Positions 9,877-18,407 of a stretch of 64,000 bases of DNA are shown here, piece by piece. The translations under genes and the position numbers were made by a program. The notes below the pieces were generated by a model that was not told the origin of the DNA, did not search any database, and saw only the letters and a program-made list of their open reading frames with translations. This DNA is from Wenzhouxiangellaceae bacterium. Its GTDB lineage: Bacteria; Pseudomonadota; Gammaproteobacteria; Xanthomonadales; Wenzhouxiangellaceae. The stretch is from contig JANQPN010000006.1 in the NCBI GenBank assembly GCA_028289455.1, positions 1-64,000 of the forward strand, given 5' to 3'. The first letter of the stretch is position 1. Every line of letters begins with the position of its first letter.

Positions 9877-10440
9877 ATGCGAACAACAAACATACTGACT
9901 ACATTACTGTTAATGACGGTGGCGGCCGGCGGTTGGGCACAAGATAATTCTCAGGTGCCGGTGCCTTGCACTTCAGAGTTATATAAGCAATTCGATTTCT
10001 GGGTTGGAGACTGGGAAGTGTACTCAAATGCAGACGGTGAACTGCAGGGACTGGACACCATTGCCAAACAGAACGACGGCTGTCTGATAGTTCAACACTG
10101 GCGTCAGCAGAACGATGCATTTAAGCCTACCGGTGCGGTCAACCGATTGGAAGGACGCTCTGTGACTATGTTCGACACTGAAACCTGGCGGCAGGTCTGG
10201 ACTGACAATGGCGGCACTTTCATGCCGATGAAGGGCGGTCTGGTTGACGGCAACATGGTTTTGACATCCGAATTTTCAAACCCGACCTGGCCGATATACA
10301 AATGGCATTGGGAACCTAAGGCGGACGGTACCATTCACAATTTCGGCTTCGTTTCCACCGACCGCGGTGAAACCTGGAATCAATATTTTGATATCACCTA
10401 CCGGCCGCGCCGGCATGGCAGTGATGATTCACCGTCGTAA
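9877..10440 (+). CDS. Secreted DUF1579-like protein
   Basis: This 187-residue protein begins with a signal peptide (MRTTNILTTLLLM..., cut after GWAQ). The body has the FDFWVGDWEV pattern and alternating aromatic beta strands seen in DUF1579-like, probably lipocalin-related, proteins. The start at 9877 is set by GGAG at 9868-9871. It is 13 bases behind the phosphatase fusion and probably cotranscribed. The biochemical role is not known. Confidence 0.7.
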   Translation: MRTTNILTTLLLMTVAAGGWAQDNSQVPVPCTSELYKQFDFWVGDWEVYSNADGELQGLDTIAKQNDGCLIVQHWRQQNDAFKPTGAVNRLEGRSVTMFDTETWRQVWTDNGGTFMPMKGGLVDGNMVLTSEFSNPTWPIYKWHWEPKADGTIHNFGFVSTDRGETWNQYFDITYRPRRHGSDDSPS

Positions 10441-10459
10441 GCCGGGCCATTTATCGAAC

Positions 10460-10485
10460 GGTAACGGCACACGGTGCCTGTTGCC
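10460..10485 (+). terminator. Possible terminator hairpin
   Basis: GGTAACGGCAC pairs with GTGCC-T-GTTGCC around an ACG loop, with one bulged T. It lies 20 bases after the stop of the DUF1579-like gene. A T tract does not follow directly. Confidence 0.4.
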
Positions 10486-10581
10486 ATAAGAACAGGCTGA
10501 AAAATGTTATAAAACCTTGCTTTTTTGATCTAAGCCCCTATCATTTTCGGCTTATCAGCAAATAAATGCCGGATTTTATAC

Positions 10582-11508
10582 GTGAATATACTCGATGATG
10601 TACTGGATACACTGGATTTAAAAGCAACCATTTATTTCCGTACCGACTTCTCCGAGCCCTGGGCGGTAACCGTGCCGGAGCTGGAAAATGCAGCACGCTT
10701 TCATCTGGTTATGCAGGGTCGCTGCCATGTCCGGTTTCCCTCCGGTGACAATCAGTTGCTTAGTCCGGGCGATATGATTCTTATTCCCAAAGGGCGTTCA
10801 CATATTCTGTCCGATACAGCGGACCGGCCCTCGGACACTCTGGAAGACGTGCTGGCTAAAAATAACTCGGCCGAGAATGGCGTTCTGGCCATAGGCGAGG
10901 GTGATCAGACCGCCGCTACTCAAATGCTGTGCGGGCATTTCATGTTCCGGGAAGGTGCAGATCACCCATTACTGCGTTCACTGCCTGAGCAGATTATGGT
11001 GACCAACGCCACTCGTGCGGAGCAGCCATGGCTGGATGACGTATTACGTTTGATCACACGGCATGCGTTTTCCGGAGAAGTGAATTCAGCAACCGCTTTA
11101 CGGCGGCTTTCTGAAGTGGTTTTCATCGAGCTGCTGCGTTACGGCATTAAACGCAGCCCGGAGCTGATGTCAATTATTTCAGGGCTTCAGGATCAGCAGA
11201 TCAGCCGTGCCCTTCGATTGATGCACAGGGACCCTGCTTATCCCTGGACTGTCAGCAAACTGGCCGGCCGGGTGGCTATGTCACGCAGCCGTTTCGCTGA
11301 GCGTTTCAGCAATCTGATGGGTATCGGGCCAATGGCTTATCTGACCGAGTGGCGGCTGCAGAAAGCGTTGGTGCTGGTTAATCAATCGCAGCGCAGTATT
11401 CAGCAGATTGCCCAGCAGACGGGTTATCAGTCAGCGGCTGCGTTTACCCGGGCATTTGCCGGTAAATTTGGCCTGTCGCCCAAGCGTTATCGCCGAAAAG
11501 CTGCATAA
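10582..11508 (+). CDS. AraC-family regulator with cupin sensor
   Basis: This 308-residue protein has an N-terminal cupin sensor domain (residues about 20-180, with LSPGDMILIPKGRSH typical of this AraC class) and a C-terminal AraC DNA-binding domain (about 210-305). The last helix shows QQTGYQSAAAFTRAF and FGLSPKRYRR. The start is a GTG with a weak upstream CGGA; no in-frame ATG is better placed. The gene lies immediately upstream of the carboxymuconolactone decarboxylase and YHS genes and probably controls them. Confidence 0.85.
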   Translation: MNILDDVLDTLDLKATIYFRTDFSEPWAVTVPELENAARFHLVMQGRCHVRFPSGDNQLLSPGDMILIPKGRSHILSDTADRPSDTLEDVLAKNNSAENGVLAIGEGDQTAATQMLCGHFMFREGADHPLLRSLPEQIMVTNATRAEQPWLDDVLRLITRHAFSGEVNSATALRRLSEVVFIELLRYGIKRSPELMSIISGLQDQQISRALRLMHRDPAYPWTVSKLAGRVAMSRSRFAERFSNLMGIGPMAYLTEWRLQKALVLVNQSQRSIQQIAQQTGYQSAAAFTRAFAGKFGLSPKRYRRKAA

Positions 11509-11532
11509 AATTTGCATATCGTCTCTAATATA

Positions 11533-11562
11533 TTGCACAAAACTCTTTTCTATTGGTTATAT
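11533..11562 (+). promoter_or_regulatory. Possible sigma-70 promoter before the decarboxylase gene
   Basis: TTGCAC (11533-11538) and TTATAT (11557-11562) are separated by 18 bases in an AT-rich gap. This suggests a separate transcript for the two genes after the AraC gene. Confidence 0.35.
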
Positions 11563-11634
11563 ATTGATATAAACGCCTGATCAAAGCATATTAGCTCCTG
11601 TCTTGATTATTACTGAAACAGCAGGAGAATTTTT

Positions 11635-12183
11635 ATGCAACGCATCAACAAAATAGATATTGATAACGCACCGGCGCGTGCAGCAGAGCTGTTGTCTGCA
11701 GTGAAAGCCAGCATGGGCGGTGTACCGAATATCTTCAGCACCATGGCGCAATCGGCGACTGTGCTGGATGGTTACCTGGGCTTCTCAGGCACATTGGGCA
11801 AAGGCGTGCTGAGCAACGCACTGCGTGAGCAGATTGCATTGGCAACTGCCAACGTCAATGGCTGCGATTACTGTGCATCAGCACATACCGTTCTGGGTGG
11901 TAATGCAGGTCTCAGTGCAGAAGAGGCCGCTTTGAATTTGCGCGGCCAGTCCAATGATCCCAAAACCCAGCAGGCGCTGCTGTTCGTACAGGCGATCCTG
12001 GATTCACGCGGTCAGGTCTCCGATCGTGAGCTGGCAGCCATTCGCATGGCCGGATTTTGCGATGAAGAGATCATCGAAATCGTTGCCAATGTAGCGCTGA
12101 ATATTTTCACCAACTATTTCAATAACGTGGCAGGCACCGAGGTTGATTTCCCGGTCATCAAAACAACCCGGCGTGCCGCGTAA
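11635..12183 (+). CDS. Carboxymuconolactone decarboxylase-family (AhpD-like) protein
   Basis: This is an all-helical AhpD-like protein of 182 residues. The redox pair CDYCASAHT (residues about 79-87) matches the CxxC-x3-H active site of alkylhydroperoxidase-like members, so a peroxidase or thiol-redox role is more likely than decarboxylation. A good AGGAGA ribosome site lies at the start. It sits between an AraC regulator and a secreted YHS protein, an arrangement that suggests an inducible stress or detoxification unit. Confidence 0.85.
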   Translation: MQRINKIDIDNAPARAAELLSAVKASMGGVPNIFSTMAQSATVLDGYLGFSGTLGKGVLSNALREQIALATANVNGCDYCASAHTVLGGNAGLSAEEAALNLRGQSNDPKTQQALLFVQAILDSRGQVSDRELAAIRMAGFCDEEIIEIVANVALNIFTNYFNNVAGTEVDFPVIKTTRRAA

Positions 12184-12220
12184 ACCATAAACTTTTTTAA
12201 CTACGACTAGAGGATATGAC

Positions 12221-12703
12221 ATGTTTAAGAAAATGACTGTATTAGCTATTGCTTTGAGTTCTATGCTGGCGGCTACCGCTGTTGTGGCAGCAGATGAGCA
12301 CAACGTTGTTCCAGGCCTGACTGCTGCCGGTGCCCCGCTTGGTTTCCACGGTGTTGACCCGGTAGCATTTGTAGACCTGGGCAGCCGGATTGACGGCAGT
12401 GCTTCATTCACTGCAGTGCATGATGGTGTTGCCTACTACTTTGCTTCTGAAACCAATAAGGAAGCATTCAGCAGCAATCCGTCCAAATATGCACCGCAAA
12501 ACGGTGGGTTCTGCACCTTCGGTGTATCTGTCGGTAAAAAGTTTGACGGTGACCCACGTTTTTCTACGGTTGTTGACGGCAAGCTGTATGCATTCCTGAA
12601 CGAGGACATTCTGCGCATGTTCAATAAGGACCGTGCCGGAACCATCAGCAAAGCTACGGCTAACTGGAAGAAGATTGAGCATACCGCAGCAACTGAGTTA
12701 TAA
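12221..12703 (+). CDS. Secreted YHS-domain protein
   Basis: This 160-residue protein has a signal peptide (MFKKMTVLAIALSS... cut near VVAAD) and a YHS domain. The domain signature GGFCTFGVSVGKKFDGDP is intact, including the Cys that is a probable metal or redox ligand. YHS domains are small, probably metal-binding modules. It lies 37 bases after the AhpD-like gene and is probably cotranscribed. Two more YHS proteins occur at 28931-29853; this one is the most canonical of the three. Confidence 0.8.
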   Translation: MFKKMTVLAIALSSMLAATAVVAADEHNVVPGLTAAGAPLGFHGVDPVAFVDLGSRIDGSASFTAVHDGVAYYFASETNKEAFSSNPSKYAPQNGGFCTFGVSVGKKFDGDPRFSTVVDGKLYAFLNEDILRMFNKDRAGTISKATANWKKIEHTAATEL

Positions 12704-12717
12704 GCGGTACTGATCGA

Positions 12718-12745
12718 TGGATGGGTGGATCTGTTCACCCATCCA
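12718..12745 (+). terminator. Hairpin after the YHS gene
   Basis: TGGATGGGTG and CACCCATCCA form a perfect 10-base-pair stem around an 8-base loop, 14 bases after the stop. No long T tract follows. Confidence 0.5.
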
Positions 12746-13078
12746 ATATCACCTTAAAACTGATTTTCCACACATCTCTCTGATCGCGCACCTCCATACA
12801 ATAACCTTTCCAATCCTGAGCACGGTGATTACTGTTCCTCGCTTGGCAGCATTTGCCTGGACAATTGATTTTAGTGATTTTCGTACGTAGCAGTTACAAA
12901 TACTAATCAGCTTGCTATAATCCAGAAAAGCAAATAAAAATCAATTAATTAACCAGCTATGGCCTGTGTCCTGCCAGCTAGCCCAAGTTACCGGTTAGCG
13001 CTGATTTTAATCAGCAACCACCGCATATGGCGGATTACATTCTGTGGCTGTAATTTCTCCTTTTTTTCCCCTTTTTTA

Positions 13079-13114
13079 CTGGCTTTGAAATTGCTGTGGC
13101 ATACTCAAAGCCAG
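13079..13114 (+). repeat. Inverted repeat overlapping the sigma-54-type promoter
   Basis: CTGGCTTTGA (13079-13088) and TCAAAGCCAG (13105-13114) are perfect 10-base arms 16 bases apart. The left arm covers the -24 element and the right arm lies about where transcription would begin. It could be a protein-binding site or a hairpin. Confidence 0.55.
13080..13095 (+). promoter_or_regulatory. Sigma-54-type promoter for the tandem-repeat surface protein
   Basis: TGGCTTTGAAATTGCT has TGGC at -24 and TTGCT at -12, with exactly ten bases between the GG and GC dinucleotides, as RpoN promoters require. It lies 65 bases before the start codon at 13160. PEP-CTERM genes are known to lie behind RpoN promoters in several genomes, which fits the sorting-like segment in this protein. 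No activator-binding site was identified. Confidence 0.5.
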
Positions 13115-13159
13115 CCGGTGCTTAACAATAAATAATCAATCTAATGAGAGACGGGTTGC

Positions 13160-16100
13160 ATGAGCAGAATTTCAAGCCTTACGGCATTTATTAATGCTGG
13201 TATTCGACTAATTATCCTGCTGCCGCTATTCAGCGTGGCAGCTATGGCCCAAACAGTCAGTTTTGATGTACTGCTGGATATGGATCGCAATGTTGATTCC
13301 GGTTGTATGGTTACACCCAGTGGCCAACCGGGTATCGGTGGATTCGAATACCGTGTTCGCGCGGTCGTCGATAACACTACTCAAATCGTAACTGAGGTTA
13401 ATATCGCCGATTGCGTTGCCGGTGCATTTGCTGCGCCTACGGTAACCGGAGGCCCGCATCCGGTGGGTTTGAATAACGGTATTTCCGGCACTGATGTGGT
13501 GGAACTGTCTGCTGCTTTATCAGCTATTGGCTCACCCGCCGGCAATGTGATCGAGTTTGCCGTCGTTGGTGATGACGGCACGGGCACCGATCTGGTAGCG
13601 ACTGACAACGGTACTCCGGGCGGAGGACAGATATTATTCGGCCTGCCGGCTGAGGTTCCTGCTTTGGGACTGTTTGGATTGTTGCTGCTGGCCGGGTTGC
13701 TGCTGCTGATTGGTTTTTCAGTTCGCCGGGGGCACTCAAAATGGCTGACTTTCAGCCTGGTAGGGCTTGCTGGTCTGGTGTTCGCGGCTAATTTTATTGT
13801 CGATGGCAATGTGCCGGACTGGGCAGGTGAAGTGCCGCGCGCCACCGATCCGGCCGGTGACCCCAGTAATGGCGGTGTGGCCAATGACGTGCAGGCATTT
13901 TTTATCGGGTTCGAAAATGAAACGCTGTTTTTTAGGATTGACGTGGCTGATCTGGAAAACATGGTTCCCGATGCCATGGATGATGCCTTCACGACCGATG
14001 AAGATGTTGCTCTGAGTGTTACTGCTCCAGGGGTTTTGGCCAATGATTCTGACGCCAATATGGACCCGATAACGGCGATATTAGATACCGCGCCGGCCAA
14101 TGCACAGAGTTTTACTTTAAATGCTGACGGCAGTTTCGATTACACCCCGGTAGCTGATTTTAACGGCACCGATACGTTTACTTATGTAGCCAATGACGGT
14201 ATCGGTGATTCCGATCCGGCCACTGTGACCATTACGGTTACTCCGGTTAATGATGCACCCGTGGCAGTCGGTGAAATGTTTACCACTGATGAAGATACCC
14301 AGCTGGATATAACTGCCCCGGGTGTTCTGAGTAATGACACCGATGTGGATATGGACAGTCTTTCCGCAGTATTGGTGACTGGGCCAGCGAATGCACAAAG
14401 CTTCACGCTAAATGCCGACGGTTCATTCAGCTATAACCCTGCAGCTGATTTCAACGGCAGTGACAGCTTTACCTATGAAGCCGATGATGGCACTACCGTT
14501 TCAAATACGGTGACGGTGGATATTACCGTTAATGCTGTGAATGATCCGCCGGTAGCGGTGGATGACGCGTACAGTACTGATGAAGATGTCGCGCTGAATG
14601 TGGTTGCACCCGGCGTGCTGGGTAATGACACCGATGTGGAACCCGATCCTTTAACCGCCTCTCTGGTCAGCGGCCCAGCCAGTGCACAGAGCTTTACTTT
14701 GAATGCTGACGGCAGTTTTAATTATGTGCCGAATGCCGATTTCAACGGCAGTGACAGCTTCACATATATGGTGAATGACGGCCAGGATGATTCCAATGTT
14801 GCCACCGTCACCATTACTGTTAACCCAGTTAACGATGCCCCGGTGGCAGCTGATGATGCTTTCAGCACTGATGAAGATGTCCAGCTGACTGCAGCAGTTC
14901 CGGGTGTATTGGGCAATGATTCAGATGTTGATCTGGATATGCTGACGGCAGTTCTGATGACCGGTCCGTCGAATGCGCAAAGCTTCATGCTGAACAGCGA
15001 TGGATCGTTTACCTATGATCCGGTAGCTAATTTCAACGGCTCCGACAGTTTTACCTATCAGGCTGATGATGGCACCACTACGTCCAATACAGCGACTGTC
15101 AATATCACTGTTAATGCCGTTAACGACCTGCCGGTGGCCACCAATGACGGCTTTACGCTGGCTGAAGACACTACGCTGAACACCGCACCCGTAAGTGTGC
15201 TGGACAACGATTCTGATGTGGAAAGCGATCCGTTGACGGCCGTATTGATTGCCGGGCCGACCAGTGCGTCAAGCTTTACGCTGAACAGTGACGGCACGTT
15301 CAGTTATACGCCAGTCCTGAATTTCAACGGTGTAGACAACTTTACCTATCAAGCCAATGACGGCAGCGGGAATTCCAATACCGCATTGGTAACCCTGACT
15401 GTTATGGCGGTGCCCGATCCTCCGGTTGCCAATGATGATGTCGGCTCTACCAATGAAGATACGCCCACTCAGATTGATGTCACGATGAATGACACCGATC
15501 CGGATGGCGATATGCTGACGGTGATTGTGCTGGGTGGCACTCCTACCGGCACGACAATGATCAACGGCAATAATGTCGATTACGATCCCAACGGTCAGTT
15601 CGAGGCACTGGCCACCGGCGCGACTGCCATGGATTCATTTACCTATACCATCCAGGATGCCACCGGCAATATGATGGCGGCAACAGTAAATGTGACCATT
15701 ACCGGGGTGAATGATCCACCGGTGGCAGATCTGCCCGGGCCGTTGACAACCTATATAGAAAGCGATCCGCCGGTCATTATTGACTCCACCGCGATGGTGA
15801 CTGATGTGGACTCCGCTGATTTCAACGGCGGCACTTTGATGGTGCAAATCACCAATAACGGTACCACCGATGACCGCCTGGCGATCAACAGCGAAGTACC
15901 GCCCAATCCACCGGGAACAGGGCTGGAAATCAGCGGGGCGAATATCCTGTTCAATGGTGCAACCATTGGCACTTTCAGTGGCGGAACCGATGGCTTCACG
16001 CCACTGGTGGTTAATTTCACCACGGCATCTGCAACGCCGGCAGCGGTAGCCGCAGTGATGCGCAACCTGACGTTTGAAGACCAGGCGGTACCGGCAACTA

Positions 16101-18346
16101 TCAATATGCGTACCATTGAGCTTCAGGTAACCGATGGTGATGGCGGTACCAGCGCAACAGTGATGCAGGATATCAATGTCGAGCCACCGGTTATCTGTGA
16201 CGGCACGGTGTTCGCCAATTTCTGCTGGTGGTACGGGAACAATAATGAAAGCTGCGATACCGTCTGTGCCGATCACGGTGGGAATAATACGGCGGGCACC
16301 ATCGACTTTGTCGGTTCCAATGGTACCAGTGGGAACTGTGCCGATGTTCTGGATGCCCTGGGAGAAAGTCAGCCGGGTTGCGTGGGTGCGGAAGAGCGTA
16401 CCGGCGAAGCGCTAGGCTGTGGTGTTGATCAGCAGACCACTAACAGTTGTCCCACCTCGGGCAGCAGCAGAAATTATGTCCGCTTTACCAGTCCGGCCAC
16501 TACTACGGGTGCATCATCCAGCGGTAGCGGACTTACCTTCCGGCGTGCCTGTGCATGCAACGACCAGCCGCCACCGGTTTCAATCAACTATGCCGGTGCG
16601 CCGTTCTCGTTACCGCGTGGCGTAGCAGTCAACCTTCCGCCTACAGTTAGCGGCTTTGTAGCCAATTACTCGATCAGTCCTGCATTGCCGGCCGGGTTGA
16701 GTTTCAGTACAGCAACCGGCGTAATCAGTGGTACGCCAACGACTTCGACTGCAGCGGTTAGTTATACGGTAACCGCCAGCAATGCAGGTGGCATGATTAA
16801 TACCAGCTTTATGCTGGGTGTAGTGCCGCAACCACCGGCCAACCTGATGTACCCCAGTGCACCGTTCCTGTTCAATCTGAATAATGTCATCACGCCAGCA
16901 TTCCCGACATTTACCGGGCAGGTGGATATGTTCTCAATTTCACCACCACTGCCCACCGGATTGATGTTTAATACATCAACAGGTGAAATTTCCGGTACGC
17001 CGACAGTGATGCAGGCAGCTGCCAACCATACGGTTACAGCCACCAATATTGACGGCATGGATACCGTGGTGATTTCAGTTGAAGTCGCTAATGTGGTGAT
17101 CTGTGATGGTGTCACTTTTGCCGGGTTCTGCTGGCATTTGGGCGAAAATTCGCAAAGTTGTGACACCACCTGTTCCGGACGTGGTGGTAACAATGCCCTT
17201 GGTACCACAGACTTCGCCGGCTCCGGTGGAACCAATCAGAACTGTGGTGATGTGATGACGGCGCTGGAGGCTGCAACAGGTCTGCCGTTTAACCCGACAC
17301 CGGTAACCAATATGGCAGGTAACCTGGGTTGCGCATCAGATTTCAGTTTTAATGCATTCACCATCCGGTTTACCGGTGCCACCAGCTCATCCGCCACCGG
17401 CAGTTCCATCAGAAGAGCGTGTGCCTGTAATGACCAGCCAGCGCCGATAAATCTGTCTTATCCGAATGCGCCATTCAACTTTACCCAGGGTATTCCGATT
17501 ACGCCGCAAACACCTTCGGTGACCAATGTGGTGGCCAGCTGGAGTATCAGCCCGGCGTTACCGACAGGCTTGAGTTTTGACACATCGACCGGGGTAATAT
17601 CCGGTAATCCGACCGGCCTGCAGGCAGCCACCAACCACACCGTGACTGCAACCAATGCCGCTGGATCGGATATGGTGGTTATTTCTCTGGCGGTAACGGC
17701 TTCACCGCCAACCAACCTGGATTATCCTGCAGCACCGTTTGTGTTCAACGTCGGAAATCCGATTAATCCGTCACTGTTCCCGACGGTAACCGGACAGGTG
17801 GACAGCTATTCCATCTCACCGGCATTACCGGCAGGTATTACCTTCAGCACCGTCACCGGGGCTATTGGAGGAACACCGACCGTGCCGGCAGCAGCAGCCA
17901 ACTACACCGTCACTGCGACCAATACAGCAGGTAATGACACGGTGATGATTTCCATTACCGTTAATGGAGCTATCAGCTGCGACGGTACACTGGTAGGCGG
18001 TTCCTGCTGGTATTTCGGGGCCAATAATCAGTCCTGCGATACGGTTTGCGCCACCCATGGCGGTTACAACAGCGCCACTGAGACCTTCGCCGGTTCCGGT
18101 GGGTCAGACGCCAATTGTGTTTCCGTGCTCGATGCACTGGGGCAAAGCCAGCCGGGTTGTACCGGTGCAGAAAACCGCACCGGTCTGGCAGTGGGTTGTG
18201 GCATGGATTTCAACACTGCCAGCAGTTGTCCGGCCTCCGGCAGTGAGAGAAACTATGTACGGTACACCAGTCCTGCCACATCGAGCTCCGGCTCATCGGC
18301 CAGCAGCAGTCTGTTTATCCGAAGAGCCTGCGCGTGTAATAACTAG
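13160..18346 (+). CDS. Giant tandem-repeat surface protein with mid-protein CTERM-like segment
   Basis: This is a 1728-residue exported protein. In order it has a signal peptide (to about residue 31), a beta domain with Cys residues, and a segment at residues 165-190 that resembles an exosortase sorting signal (EVPALGLFG, then a hydrophobic helix, then RR). A second hydrophobic helix follows (about 196-215). After these come six cadherin/VCBS-like repeats of exactly 97 residues (about 275-850), a related domain (about 850-1010), and three Cys-rich modules (1013-1134, 1315-1424, 1607-1728) alternating with pairs of He_PIG Ig-like domains. I recall NCBI using the name midcut-by-XrtH for proteins of this form. 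No exosortase gene is in the window. The function is probably adhesion or cell-surface structure. Confidence 0.8.
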   Translation: MSRISSLTAFINAGIRLIILLPLFSVAAMAQTVSFDVLLDMDRNVDSGCMVTPSGQPGIGGFEYRVRAVVDNTTQIVTEVNIADCVAGAFAAPTVTGGPHPVGLNNGISGTDVVELSAALSAIGSPAGNVIEFAVVGDDGTGTDLVATDNGTPGGGQILFGLPAEVPALGLFGLLLLAGLLLLIGFSVRRGHSKWLTFSLVGLAGLVFAANFIVDGNVPDWAGEVPRATDPAGDPSNGGVANDVQAFFIGFENETLFFRIDVADLENMVPDAMDDAFTTDEDVALSVTAPGVLANDSDANMDPITAILDTAPANAQSFTLNADGSFDYTPVADFNGTDTFTYVANDGIGDSDPATVTITVTPVNDAPVAVGEMFTTDEDTQLDITAPGVLSNDTDVDMDSLSAVLVTGPANAQSFTLNADGSFSYNPAADFNGSDSFTYEADDGTTVSNTVTVDITVNAVNDPPVAVDDAYSTDEDVALNVVAPGVLGNDTDVEPDPLTASLVSGPASAQSFTLNADGSFNYVPNADFNGSDSFTYMVNDGQDDSNVATVTITVNPVNDAPVAADDAFSTDEDVQLTAAVPGVLGNDSDVDLDMLTAVLMTGPSNAQSFMLNSDGSFTYDPVANFNGSDSFTYQADDGTTTSNTATVNITVNAVNDLPVATNDGFTLAEDTTLNTAPVSVLDNDSDVESDPLTAVLIAGPTSASSFTLNSDGTFSYTPVLNFNGVDNFTYQANDGSGNSNTALVTLTVMAVPDPPVANDDVGSTNEDTPTQIDVTMNDTDPDGDMLTVIVLGGTPTGTTMINGNNVDYDPNGQFEALATGATAMDSFTYTIQDATGNMMAATVNVTITGVNDPPVADLPGPLTTYIESDPPVIIDSTAMVTDVDSADFNGGTLMVQITNNGTTDDRLAINSEVPPNPPGTGLEISGANILFNGATIGTFSGGTDGFTPLVVNFTTASATPAAVAAVMRNLTFEDQAVPATINMRTIELQVTDGDGGTSATVMQDINVEPPVICDGTVFANFCWWYGNNNESCDTVCADHGGNNTAGTIDFVGSNGTSGNCADVLDALGESQPGCVGAEERTGEALGCGVDQQTTNSCPTSGSSRNYVRFTSPATTTGASSSGSGLTFRRACACNDQPPPVSINYAGAPFSLPRGVAVNLPPTVSGFVANYSISPALPAGLSFSTATGVISGTPTTSTAAVSYTVTASNAGGMINTSFMLGVVPQPPANLMYPSAPFLFNLNNVITPAFPTFTGQVDMFSISPPLPTGLMFNTSTGEISGTPTVMQAAANHTVTATNIDGMDTVVISVEVANVVICDGVTFAGFCWHLGENSQSCDTTCSGRGGNNALGTTDFAGSGGTNQNCGDVMTALEAATGLPFNPTPVTNMAGNLGCASDFSFNAFTIRFTGATSSSATGSSIRRACACNDQPAPINLSYPNAPFNFTQGIPITPQTPSVTNVVASWSISPALPTGLSFDTSTGVISGNPTGLQAATNHTVTATNAAGSDMVVISLAVTASPPTNLDYPAAPFVFNVGNPINPSLFPTVTGQVDSYSISPALPAGITFSTVTGAIGGTPTVPAAAANYTVTATNTAGNDTVMISITVNGAISCDGTLVGGSCWYFGANNQSCDTVCATHGGYNSATETFAGSGGSDANCVSVLDALGQSQPGCTGAENRTGLAVGCGMDFNTASSCPASGSERNYVRYTSPATSSSGSSASSSLFIRRACACNN
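13652..13804 (+). other. CTERM-like sorting segment plus second hydrophobic helix
   Basis: Codons 165-190 encode VPALGLFG, a Leu-rich helix and SVRRG, the tripartite form of PEP-CTERM/IPTL-CTERM signals. A second hydrophobic segment of about 20 residues follows at codons 196-215. True signals of this kind lie at the C-terminus; here more than 1500 residues follow. Confidence 0.55.
13980..15720 (+). repeat. Six coding repeats of exactly 291 bases
   Basis: The codon just before GAAGA(T/C), which encodes D, A or N, occurs at 13997, 14288, 14579, 14870, 15161 and 15452, a spacing of 291 bases each time. Each unit encodes one cadherin/VCBS-like domain with conserved NADGSF, DFNG and NDAP patterns. 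The last two units are more diverged. Confidence 0.85.
16196..18343 (+). repeat. Cys-rich module and Ig-pair supramodule, repeated
   Basis: Three Cys-rich modules (16196-16561, 17102-17431, 17978-18343) begin with CDG, contain FCWWYG- or SCWYFG-like and SCDTVC motifs followed by HGG or RGG, and end with RRACACN. Each of the first two is followed by a pair of He_PIG Ig-like domains. The supramodule period is 302 then 292 residues. The middle module is shorter and lacks some of the Cys residues of the others. The last module forms the exact C-terminus. Confidence 0.7.
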
Positions 18347-18365
18347 TTGAGAACTGACAAAAGCA

Positions 18366-18388
18366 AGCGGCGGCCAATGGCCGCCGCT
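18366..18388. terminator. Bidirectional terminator between convergent genes
   Basis: AGCGGCGGCC and GGCCGCCGCT form a perfect GC-rich 10-base-pair stem with an AAT loop. It is midway between the stop of the giant repeat protein and the stop of the minus-strand gene at 18408. Confidence 0.65.
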
Positions 18389-18407
18389 GCTGTTTGAAAG
18401 TCTTAAA

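Larger units (their letters stand above)
12704..13159. other. Intergenic region with hairpins and a sigma-54-type promoter
   Basis: This 456-base gap contains no credible gene. It holds a hairpin just after the YHS gene (12718-12745), a short AT-rich inverted repeat (13000-13015: GCTGATT/AATCAGC), a pyrimidine tract (13050-13077), and the promoter and inverted repeat at 13079-13114. Confidence 0.7.

Noticed and set aside
13381..14100. A 239-codon minus-strand frame, and others at 15635-16276 and 16762-17235
   Set aside because: They are shadows of the repeat-rich giant gene; their low-complexity Ser/Thr/Val content reflects the opposite strand.
13980..15720. Regular repeats considered as a CRISPR-like array
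   Set aside because: The period is 291 bases, the units are coding throughout, and they encode Ig/cadherin-like domains.
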